Assembly (NCBI RefSeq): GCF_900496995.4
Contig: NC_044018.1
Span: 30,647,825-30,711,824, forward strand
DNA: 64,000 bases
Source: Aquila chrysaetos chrysaetos
Taxonomy: Eukaryota > Chordata > Aves > Accipitriformes > Accipitridae
Direction of reading: 5' to 3'
Shown: piece after piece, positions 29,639 to 39,500 of the stretch
Layout of the letters: every line of letters begins with the position of its first letter
Numbering within the stretch: position 1 is the first letter of the stretch
Translations under genes and position numbers: made by a program
Notes under the pieces: generated by a model
Seen by the model: only the letters and a program-made list of their open reading frames with translations
Told to the model about the DNA's origin: nothing
Databases searched by the model: none

Positions 29639-31312
29639 CTAGAGAGAGGAAAATGCAAAAAATGTTAATACCTTAACAACCAAAGAGACATCATTCTAGT
29701 CATATCTCAAATTTTCCACTTTCCTGACAAGCAACAGAGAAGCAGCAGCGTAGCTGCTTAGATGGAGATTGACTAAAACCTATCTTGTAAGTTCAAAGAC
29801 TGACTCTTTGGGAATCGAAGAGAAAGACGCACAAAGGGAAAGGGGCAAACAGAAAAAATAAAGCCATTTACTCTGCCAGCAACAGCCTGAAGTTCCCACT
29901 TCTATCTGGGCATGGACAGAGGTCCCTCTGCTTCGCAGCCCCACTCAGTTCTGAAACCGAGCCCCAGCCGGTGCCTGTTACGGAGACATTCCTCCTCTCC
30001 CCGAGCCAGGGATAACACTCCTGTCTGGAGGGCTGAAATTCAGGCTCTACAACGCTGGTTGGCTTTGCCTCTGTGTCTCCTCCAGCCACCACCGCTTCAT
30101 ACCTTTGCTTCAGATTACTCCCATACCCACATGGTAATTTTCAGTTTCCAGGTGGGATCTCATTTCAGATTCTCCCCTGCATGCCAGCTGCTCCAGTTCC
30201 CCTGGGATTTCTCCTCTGCTACACCGGTATTTGCAGCACCTTTCAGTGCTCTGGGCCAGGTGGTTTGTGCAATATTCCCAGGCTGCCACTGGACACCTAG
30301 CCCATGTCACTGGCAATTCCCACCTGAGCTCATCCCTCCAGCTTGTCCCACTGCCTTTGTCACCCTGTCCCACTCCCGAGTGCTCAGCCAGCTCTCAGTC
30401 CACCTGGGGACTTGACGAACTTATCCCAGGGAGCTCTATCCCTAATCCCCGTCCTTTGAGCAACGACCCCAGATGCCAGCGGAGAGACCGGGGAGTTTGC
30501 AGGAGGCGGAAGGGGACTGGGCTGCCTTCTGCCCCAGCTCCAGGGAAAGGCCAAATGGAGCTGGGGACGGGCTGTCCGCCCCTGGGACGCCGAGGGACGA
30601 AGGCAGGGATGGCCCCTGCCCGAGAAGGCAGCAGTGAAGCACCACTCACAGCTGGGGAGAATGAGGATGGCCGGGGAAGGTTCCGGAGGAGAAACGCTCA
30701 CCAGCCCAGAAACTGCCAGGACGTGGACAATTCCTGCAGCGTGGGGATCCCTGTGCAGGGGGGGCGGCCTGGGGACGGAACAGGAGGGAAAAGAGATGGA
30801 GAAGGGACCGGGGGGACCGGGGGGCGCAGGGACAGGAGGCGGCCCCGGAGGGTGAGGAGGGGCGGGCAGGCCCCACTGCCTGCAGGCAGGCAGGCAGGCA
30901 GGCAGGAGAGGCTCCCCTCTCTGCGGGGGGGCAGGGAATCCCGGATCTGCCCCAGCAGAACATGGAGCAACGGGGGGGGGGGGGGGGGGGGTGGCAGGGC
31001 CCCGCGGGGGGCTGGAGGAGCCACGCGGGACAGCGGGGAGCTGGGGGGGGTCCACGGGGGGGTAACGAGGGGCCCGCAGGGACGCGGGGGGGGGGAGCCA
31101 AAGGGGAGGGGGGGGCTCTGGTGGGACCCCCGGGGGGGGGGCAGGAAGGGACCCCCGGGGGGAAGCACGGGGAACAGCGAGAGGCCCGTGGGGGGTCCGC
31201 GCGGGGCCCATCGCGGGGCGGGGGGAGGTGGGGGGCGGCGCGGGGCCCCCGGGACTGCGGGCGCGGCGGCAGCCGGCGGCCGGCGGGGCTGCGGGCCGGC
31301 GGCGGTCCTTAC
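29639..31312 (-). other. ZBTB39: ZBTB39 intron 1 (5' UTR intron)
   Basis: Lies between a donor CAG/GTAAGGACC at 31313/31312 and the acceptor CTCTCTCTAG at 29640-29639, all on the minus strand. The upstream half is extremely G-rich on the plus strand, including a run of over 20 G at 30971-30992 and a CAGG tetramer array near 30882-30906. No coding exon recognised. Confidence 0.7.
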
Positions 31313-31450
31313 CTGCCCGGCGCCCCGCACCATCCCGGCTCGGCTCACACAAAGGCGCCGACCCGCCCTCCGTCCGCCCCGGCCGCCGCCGGAGCCGCCT
31401 TCCGCCCGCCCGCGCGCGCGGCGGGGCCACAGCGCCCCCACCGCGGCCCG
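31313..31450 (-). promoter_or_regulatory. ZBTB39: ZBTB39 noncoding first exon and CpG-rich promoter
   Basis: The minus strand carries a strong donor, GGGCAG/GTAAGGACC, ending an exon at 31313 in very CpG-rich sequence; its splicing partner is the acceptor just before the ZBTB39 coding exon. An ATG in this exon (minus strand, near 31334) could make a short upstream frame. The start site and upper limit are guesses. Confidence 0.55.
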
Positions 31451-31489
31451 GAGGGGAACTGCGGGCGGGGAGGGGGGGACGGGACACGG

Positions 31490-31984
31490 CGACGGCACCG
31501 GCACCGGCACCGGCACCGGCAGGGGCGGGCACGGGCACGGGCATGGGCACAGACACGGACAGACACGGACATGGGCACGGGCGGACACGGGCACAGACAC
31601 GGACATGGGCACGGACACGGGCACAGACACAGAAACGGACATGGGCGGACACGGGCACGGGCATGGGCACAGACACGGACGGACACGAACACGAACATGG
31701 GCACGGGCATGGGCACGGGCGGACACGGGCACAGACACGGACATGGGCACGGACACGGGCACGGAGACAGACACGGACACGGGCGGACACGGGCACGGGC
31801 ATGGGCACGGGCGGACACGAACACGGACATGGGCACGGGCATGGGCGGACACGGACACGGGCACAGACACAGAAACGGACATGGGCGGGCACGGGGATGG
31901 GCACAGGCGGACACGGACATGGGCATGGGCAACAGGCACGGGCGGACACGGGCACACGCACACATGGGCATGGACACGGGCACC
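31490..31984 (+). repeat. Hexamer-based GC-rich satellite (GGGCAC/GGACAC family)
   Basis: About 80 tandem copies of a 6-base unit, mostly GGGCAC, GGACAC, GGGCAT and AGACAC in a mixed higher-order pattern; it starts with GGCACC copies. Because the period is a multiple of three, frames stay open on both strands and produce false 570-680 residue open frames rich in GHGH, TGT and PCPC. It lies between TAC3 and the ZBTB39 first exon. Confidence 0.95.
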
Positions 31985-32508
31985 TCTTCGTTTCGCGGGC
32001 AGGTGTGGGGCAGGGGCAGGTCGCTGCAGCCCAAGAGCACACGGGCCCCCGCCCCGGCCCCGCCGCCCCGGCCCCGGCCCCGTGGGCTGTCCCGGGCGTG
32101 CAGCGCCAGGCACGCCGGGTCGCAGCGCGGCGCAGCCAAGAGACAGAGACGGTCGGGGCGCGTGTCCCGCCGAGGCACGGGTGGATGTATACAGGTGTAC
32201 GTAACCGGCCGGACAGTACAGGTACGGGTGCGTGTACGCGGGTGTTCGGAACGGCCCAGCTGCCGCCGGGGGCGGGGGGGCGCGTGCAGGGACACGCGTG
32301 CGTGGGTCGGAACGGCGGCAGCGCGGGCCCGGCGGCTCCCACCACGGCTCCGCGGCGGCGGAGCCCGGGACGCCCCGCCGGTACCGCCGTCCCCGGTGGC
32401 GGTGCCTCGCCCGCGGGGCACAAGGCACGGCCCAGGCCGGTCCCCGTGGCGGGGGGGGGGGGGCCGCGGGGGAGCGCCCCGTCCAGCCCCGCCGGCTCGG
32501 CCCGCGGC
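31985..32508 (-). other. TAC3: Downstream flank of TAC3, probable 3' UTR or intron
   Basis: Half a kilobase of GC-rich DNA between the TAC3 stop and the hexamer satellite. It includes a G run at 32448-32463. No AATAAA or ATTAAA was found on the minus strand, so the TAC3 transcript end is unplaced. Confidence 0.5.
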
Positions 32509-33193
32509 TCACGCCGCCCGCGGCGGGGCCCCGCCGGCCGCGGGGGGTCCCGGGGAGCACCGGTCGGACGGGCCGCCGCTCCCCCGCCCCGCCGGCCGCC
32601 CGGGCTCCGCCGCCCTCTTCCCCATGAGCCCCACGAAGAAGTCGTGCATGTCCCCTGCGGAGAAACCCGCCGTCAGCGCCGCGGGGCCCGGCTGCGGCGC
32701 CGGGACCGGAACCGGGACCGAGACCGGGACCGGGACCGGGACCGGGCGGGACTTACGCTTCTGCGGAGCCGCGGGGGGACCTGGAAGAGACCGAAGCGGG
32801 TGAGCGGCGCCGGCGGGGCGGGGACCGGGCCGGGCGGGACCGGACGGACCGACCCTCCGCAGCCCACCCTGCCCTCGCCCCCCCTCCCCCGGTCCTCACC
32901 GGCGTCCTCCTCCCGCAGCAGCTGCAGCACGGCGGCGTAGGCGGCCCCGGGGCTGCCGCGGGCTCTCCAGGGCAGCGGCTCCGGGCCGGGCATCCCCTGC
33001 GGGAAGCGAAGAGGGTGAGCGGGGAGGGGGGCTCTGGGGTTCCCGGGAGGTCCGCCCGCCGACTCCACGCCCGCCCCGACGGCCCTACCTGTGCGGGGGG
33101 CGCGGGGCCCGGCGGGGCGGCGGGGGGGCGGCGGGCGAGGGCGAGCGGCAGCGCCAGGACGAGTAGCGTCGCCAGCGCCGGGCGGCTTCTCAT
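32509..33193 (-). CDS. TAC3: TAC3, preprotachykinin encoding neurokinin B
   Basis: Coding exons (minus): 33193-33089, 32996-32900, 32780-32757 (24 bases) and 32654-32509, together 372 bases, 123 residues plus stop (human about 121). [20 protein letters not shown] is a signal peptide. The microexon and the next exon join to give [16 protein letters not shown]: neurokinin B flanked by dibasic sites, with a Gly for C-terminal amidation. The Arg of the upstream KR site is split across the splice junction. The spacer before it is short and Pro/Gly/Ala-rich, and only [14 protein letters not shown] resembles the human spacer. The peptide acts on NK3 receptors, notably in hypothalamic control of GnRH. 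The tail after GKR is a 32-residue Gly/Pro/Ala-rich stretch unlike human, so the last exon end may instead be a donor (GGC/GTGAGC overlaps the stop). No second tachykinin seen. Confidence 0.92.
32696..32750 (+). repeat. Short GGGACC hexamer array in a TAC3 intron
   Basis: Roughly eight to nine copies of CGGGAC/GGGACC within the intron between the 24-base microexon and the neurokinin B exon. The unit differs from the larger satellite 0.7 kb away. Confidence 0.85.
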
Positions 33194-36100
33194 CCTCGGG
33201 AGGGGGGCCTGGGGGCAGCGGTCAGCGGCGGAGCGGCGGGGCCCCGGGCCCGCCCCGAGCCAGCGCCCCCTCCGCGGGGCGGCCCGAGACGAGCCCGGGA
33301 CCGGGCCAAGCGCTGGGGAGGGAAAGCAGCAACACGGGAGACGGGGGGGCCCCCCCCCCACCCGTGTCTGCGGTCGGAGGAACCGCACCGCTTCCCGGGG
33401 TCGGTGGGGAGGGGGCGGTAAATTCCACTCCCAGCTGCGGGCTGGCAGCACTCTGCCAGCGTCCTGGGCAGGGGGGGCTGCAGCCCAGGGCTGCCTTACA
33501 GGGGTACGGGGGGGGGGGCACGCTATGGAGGATGCATCACAGAGGTGGAGGGGGTGTGGGGGCACATGGCTCCACTGTGGGCCTGGGGGTCCCGTGCCAC
33601 CGCTCATGCCTGTGGTGCCGTGTTTGCACAGTCACACACCAGCCGGACCGTGCAAAGACGCACACGAGAGTGAGTGCGGGGACACCCAGCTCACACAGGC
33701 AGGCTCGGACTCAGTCCTGCACCTTCACCCCTATTAGCACACACACGTGTCCCCTGACACACACACTGGCACACGCACACTTGCTGACAGTCAGATCCCA
33801 GACCCAGACTTGCTTCCAGAGCCCTCCCCAAGCCCTCTCTGAATTCAAGCAGCATCTTTGCCTTGTCTCTCTTCCCGGCCTGTGCCCTCCCCAGCACCTT
33901 CACCAACTTTCCCCTCCTCCCTTCTGCCTTCTCCCAGCCCGAACTGGGTGAGGATGGGATACGGCAGCCCCCCCAGGAACCCCAGGAAGCCCCCAGGGCC
34001 AGGTGCCGCAGGGGCACAGACCTGCTGAGCCCTCAGGTGTCGCCCAGTGCAGAGCCGGGGGCAGAGCGACCCTCGCCGCTGGCGGCTGCAGAGCGGGAGA
34101 CACGGCGAGGTGAGGTGGGCAGTGGCTGCAGGCTGCGACGATGGCTCTCCCAGCGCAGGCTCAGCCAGGAGGCGAAGTACCGGGGTGCTGGCTGCTGTGC
34201 GGAGTTAAATAAGGGGCTCTGCCCAAGGCACGGTGTGGGTGGGCGAGAGTAGAGCCGCCAATGGGGGCCGGGGGGGTGGTACCCCCACCCTGCAGCTTCA
34301 CGCCCACGCAGGCACCGTGTCACCGACAGGCACCCGTTACACACAGAGTCACACCGCGACACAAGCGCACCCACGCAAGCACGCCAGCTCCCCACCACGC
34401 CGCAGCGCCCCGTGGTAGGGGCCAGCACACAAGCACCATGCCCACGCAGCCCCCGGCCCCTCCTTGTGCTGCAGGCATGGGGGACACGCACACCCGAGCA
34501 CGACGCAGCCGTTGGCACGTGTGGGGACACACGTGGTGGGAGCGGTCCTGTCTGCCACACTGGCACAGTTGCTGGCGCTTGCTCTGCAGCTGGGCTTTGG
34601 GAGGTCTCACACAACAGCATGGATCAGCCAGGCTCCCACCACACACACACGATGCACAGGCATGCACGTGCATGCACACATGTGTTCACCTGCACACACA
34701 TAAAACTCCTCAACTGCACATGCAAGCACACATGTGCCCATACACACACACACTCTCTCTACCGCACACCCTACCTGTCTCCTCCAGCCCCACTCCGGGG
34801 CTCCCGGCCTGCCCGGTCTCGTGCTGCCCACAGGGAGCCCTCCCGGCTCTGATGGGCCCCAGCAGCACCAGGTCCGGCCCCATATGCCCCTTTCCCCAGA
34901 CGCCTCTGTGACCCAGATGGGGCCAGAACCACCAGCGCCAGCCCCCCCCGGCCCCAGCCCAACTTGGCCTCCGGGGAGCCCGGGCTTGATCCTGCATCCC
35001 AATCCCCCCCATCCCCAGCCACCCCAAGTGCCTCTGCGCCCTCGCCCCTGCCAGGAGGCTGGGGTGTGCAGAGATGGAAGATGGGGAGGAAAAGTCGGGG
35101 GGAACCAGAGGGACATGAGGGAAGGGGGAGCACGCAGGCCAATGAGCAAGAGCCGCCAACTTCAGCCTGAGCAACAGGCGGCTGCGCTGGCAGCTGTGGC
35201 AGCCCCACAGGAAGGCGGCCCGGCAGTGGCAGCTCACGTGGCAGCGCAGCCCGGGGCAGGGCAGCATCTGCAGTGCCGGGGACGTTAATTAAATCGGAGC
35301 TTGGCCAGACACAGCCTAATTAATTAATAACACCTACTTGTGTGGTGCCAAGTGCGACGCAGCCGCGAAGAGCTGCGGTGCCCCGGGCTGCGGCAGGCTT
35401 GTTTACGGCTTTCGCCCCTTGCCATGCACGGGCAGGAAGGTCCCTGTGCTGGGACGTGACACAGCCCACGGCGGGAAGCGGGGGGAGCCCTCGGAGCCGG
35501 GGCATGTCAATGCCATCAAGTGCCCCCGCGCACACGCACATGCCCCCCCCAGCTGCACACGCTGCCCAAGTGCCCTGGCACGCGTGCCTCCATGTCCCCG
35601 CCCCGTGCACGACAAACCGCATCGATGCTCCAGGGCCCACCTGGGAGCTGGTACTGATGCTGATGTGATGGGGAGCTGTCAGCTCCTGAAGGTAATGCGA
35701 GTGACGTGTGGGGACAAGGAAAAAAAAAAAAAAAAACCCCTCTCTGAGAGCTTGATGAGCACAGGAGAGAAAAGGCAGCAAGGGGGGTGGCTGCTGTGGG
35801 AGCTGTGCGGGGACCCCGGCTCCTGGGGGCTGCAGGACTGGTGGGGGTCCTGCAGGACCTGGGCTGCAGTGGTGGCACTGGGGCCGTGCGGTGGCTCCTC
35901 TCTGTCCCCCCGCTCTGCTCCGGGCCGCAGCCCCGGCCCCCAAATGCAGCTCCAGCGCCAGCCCAGGAGCCGCAGTGCTAGACTGGGGAGGGCTGCTGGT
36001 GCAGGGGCGCAGCTGGGCGAGGTGGGGGGTGCAGTGGGGAGCACCCTGCACAGGGGGTCCTGCAGCAGGGTGGGGGGAGACAGGGACAGCCAGTGCAGGC

Positions 36101-36425
36101 AGGCAGGTGCTGAGGACCTCACGTGCCAGCCACCCGCGGCCACCCAGAAATTGCCTCTGCAGCAGAGCGAGCTGCTTTCCCACTTAATGGGAAAAGTGGC
36201 TGCAATTTGGGGCCTTTCCAATCGCTGTCGAGCAGAGCGCCGGCCGCAATCAGGCGGCAGGAAAGGCGGGGGGCCAGAGTGGGGGGGTCCACCTGCGGCG
36301 CCAGGCTCTGCCCCCGCCCCTGCCGCACCATGTCCTGGGGCTTTGGCACGACTGGGTCTCCCTGTCTTGCCTGTAACGGGGGTACCTGCTGCGACGCCAC
36401 CTGGGTACCGACACCAAAGCATCTG
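33194..36425. other. Intergenic region between TAC3 and MYO1A
   Basis: About 3.2 kb. The first kilobase is the GC-rich TAC3 promoter side. 33600-34790 is rich in CA/CACG dinucleotide microsatellite tracts (for example 34640-34765). 35284-35328 is an AT-rich island with two TTAATTAA-like cores. An A run lies at 35720-35737. No recognisable coding frame found on either strand. Confidence 0.6.
34590..34770. repeat. CA-rich low-complexity microsatellite region
   Basis: Interrupted CACACA, CATGCA and TACACACA tracts, dense here and scattered more widely over 33.6-34.8 kb. They make short false open frames on both strands. Confidence 0.8.
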
Positions 36426-36431
36426 TTTAAT
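36426..36431 (-). terminator. MYO1A: MYO1A poly(A) signal ATTAAA
   Basis: TTTAAT on plus, about 120 bases beyond the MYO1A stop at 36552-36550; it predicts a short 3' UTR ending near 36405. Confidence 0.5.
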
Positions 36432-36549
36432 GGGTTTGCAGCAATTCCTGGGTGGCGCAAGGACCAGGCCGGGCAGGGGGATGACACGGGGGGGGGGCGT
36501 GGGGGTGCCAGTGCGTGGGTGGGGGTCCTGGCAGGGGATGGCAGTTTCC

Positions 36550-39500
36550 TCAGTGGACCAGGACCTCCATCTTGTGGCTGCCCCGCTTCTTGCAGACGGG
36601 GACGTTGCTGCCCGTCTTGGCCGACTCCACCACGGTGACGGCCACATCGCCCTTCTGGAAGCGGGTGGAGAACCTGGGGGGGGGGCAGGCCGGAGGGGTG
36701 GGGTGAGGTGGGGACATGCCCAGCCCTGCCCCACCTCCTGCCCAATGAGCTGCCTTCCTTACACCCACCTCTCTGGGGCTGCCTGCCACAGCTGATGCCC
36801 CACCCTGTGGACCCCACCCTTGCAAGCTCCACCCCCACAAGCCTCACCCCGCCCTACCCCACCCTTATGAGCTCCACCGCAGACACCACCCTGCCCTGCC
36901 CTGCAAGGTCCACCCCTGCAAGTCTTGCCCCACCCTGCAGGCCCCACCCTTGGTAGCTCCCCCCCCCCCCCCCCCCCCCCCCCGTACTGGTCGGTGATGT
37001 GCAGGGGCAGGGCCTGGGCAGTGGTGTCCATGAGGGTCTGGTGCAGGCGGGTGATGAGCTCGATGAGGTGGTCGCTGACAAGCAAGAAGTCGCCCTTGGC
37101 TCCCCCTGTGGAGGTCTGTGGGGAGCAGGGGGTGTCAGTCCCACCAGGGACCCCCCGAGCCCCCAGGGATGCCCCTCCCCGGGTACCTCCTTGAGGTGCA
37201 GGGCCAGGAAGCCATCGGAGAAGCGGGTGACAGAGACGCTGCGGATGTCGCCCAGGCTGAGCACGGTCTTGGGCTGGGCGGCCTTGGGGTCGGCCAGGAC
37301 CAGGTGCTCGGTGGTGAGCAGCAGCAGGCGCGGGACCGTCTGTGGGCGGGGGGGGGGGGGGTCAGCATGGCCCCGCACGCCCTCCTGGTGCAGTGGGGAC
37401 AGGGAGGGGGCTCACCTTGCCGCTGGCTCTGTTCACCTTCCTCACAGTGTCGGCCATCACCAGCTTGTCCTTGGCCACAGCATGGAGCTTCTGGTACTTA
37501 GGGTTCTGCGTCAGCCCCAGGTACTCGCCTTGGAAGGGCTGCTGCAGGCTGGGGATGGAGACCATCAGCCGGAGCTGCCCCATGCAACCCCCGCCGCCCT
37601 AGCAGCCCCCAGCCCCAGCACCTTTTGGAGTAGAGCGTCTTCTTGTCCTTGAAGAGCTCGCTGGCGCAGAGCTTGGCCTGCAGCAGAGCCCTGCGCTGCG
37701 GTGTCAGCTGCTCCCGGTACTTCTTGCACTGCCGAGGGAGGGGGCGATTCGGTACCGCTGAAGACCCCCGGGTGGGGGCTGGCATGGAAGAACACAAGGT
37801 CCCAACCGGAGCCCCCCCACCTCCCCGCCCCCTGTTCCGACCTTCCAGTGGTAGAAGATGCTCCTCAGCTCCTGGTTGGCGTCGGCCAGGAACTTGTATG
37901 GCGCGGGGGGCCAGGTCCGGTCTGTCACCACCAGTGGCGGGAGGTTCCTTCCCAGGCTCACCAGGAACTTCTGCACCTGGAAGCAGCAACGCGGCAGGGG
38001 GTCAGGAGGGTCCCCAGTCCAGCCCAAGGGATAGGGGGCTTGAAGGTGCCGTGCCCCCTCTCCCCCCGGCCCCGCTCACCAGCCGCCGGTAGATGAAGTT
38101 GGCCAGGCGGGCGCTGGCTCCAGCACGGAAATACCTCCTGTACGCCCTGCGGACCTGCCAGAGACAGCTGTCAGCGGCGGCAGTGGTGCGGACGCGGGAC
38201 CTTGCCACCCTCCCGCTGCCACCCCCCGTGGGACCCCGGTGTCCCTCCTCCCCCCGTCCCCGTTTGGCCCCAGCGGAGAGGACAGCTGCTCCAGCCCGAC
38301 AGGGTGGGCAGGAGCCAGGGTGGGCAGACAGACAGACAGCCCTGGACACAGCGGTGTGGACAGCAGGACAGAGGCAGTGCACAGGGCCCCGCAGCTGGGC
38401 TGGCCCCGTTACCTGGTACCCTCTCCAGTAAGCGACGATGGTGGCGGCGGCTGCGTGACGGTGGCACTGGAACTTCAGCTCCCGGAGGAGCCGGCGAGAC
38501 TGCGGGGGGTGAGACCCCGGGGAGCCCGAGGCAGGGGAGAGACCGACACAGATAGGGAGCGAGAGGGAGAGAGGCAGGAGAGAAGGATGGAAGATGGGGA
38601 GAGGAGATGAGTCTGGTCCCCCCATGGGGCACGTGGAGCCCCCACCCCCTCCCTGCCACGCACCCCCCACCCCGCTGCCCATTCTGCCCACGCTAGGAGA
38701 CCTGCCGGCTCCGGCCAGCGACCGCGGGGTGCCCAGCCCTCACCTTCCAACCCCGCACGTGTGCCTGGATGATCAGCGCCGACCGCTTCATCTGCTTGTA
38801 CTTGTTCTTTTGCTGTGGTGGGGAGAGCTGGGGTGAGCCGGGGGGCTTGGGAGAGCCATGGGGACCTGCCCAGGGGGTGAGGGATGGGGCAGGGGAAGTG
38901 CAGCCAGGACCTCCTGCTCCTTTCTCACCATGTGGCCCCGGAACCAGGCGGAGATGATGATCTGGCTCTTGCGCATCCGCTGGTAATGCATCCGGCACCG
39001 CCAGCCCCGAAACGTCTTCTGGATCAGGGTGGCAAGCTGGACCACGCGCTCCTGGCGCTGCCTCTCCAGGTCAAAGAGCTGGGGACAGCCAGGGTGAGCG
39101 CTGGGGTGCCAAGCAGGGACAGGGACCCCCGGCCGGGAGGCACCTCCGACGGCTGTGGCATCACCCAGGAGCCCCCAGGATGGGCTTGGGGCTGCTGGCA
39201 GGGCAAGGGGACCCGTGGGGCTGGCACCCACTCTGAGAAGGTCAGACCCTGCCCCACCTGGCAGCCCAACTGCTCCATAGCAGGGTCACCCCCTTGCCCC
39301 CACTCCCCGTCCCTGGACTCACGGTGCGTGGCGAGCGGATGAAGATCTTGGTGTGGCCGAATGCCAGCTCCTCGGGTGGGAACGCCAGCTCTGCCAGCAG
39401 CACCTCGGCTCCATCCCTGCACCATGGTGGGAGACGAGGCCGGTCACAGCCCCGCAGCCCCTGGACCGGGGAGCGGGCTGCCAGACGCGCCCACGGTCTG

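Noticed and set aside
30970-30992. Long G run as a telomeric or structural element
   Set aside because: A plain homopolymer without TTAGGG units; similar runs are scattered through the window.
30231-32940. Several open frames of 570-680 residues on both strands over the hexamer array
   Set aside because: A period divisible by three plus rare stops in GC-rich DNA keeps all frames open; the composition is pure repeat, with no splice or family support.
34590-34770. Regular CA/CATGCA tracts as a CRISPR-like array
   Set aside because: No constant repeat with unique spacers; simple microsatellite in vertebrate DNA.
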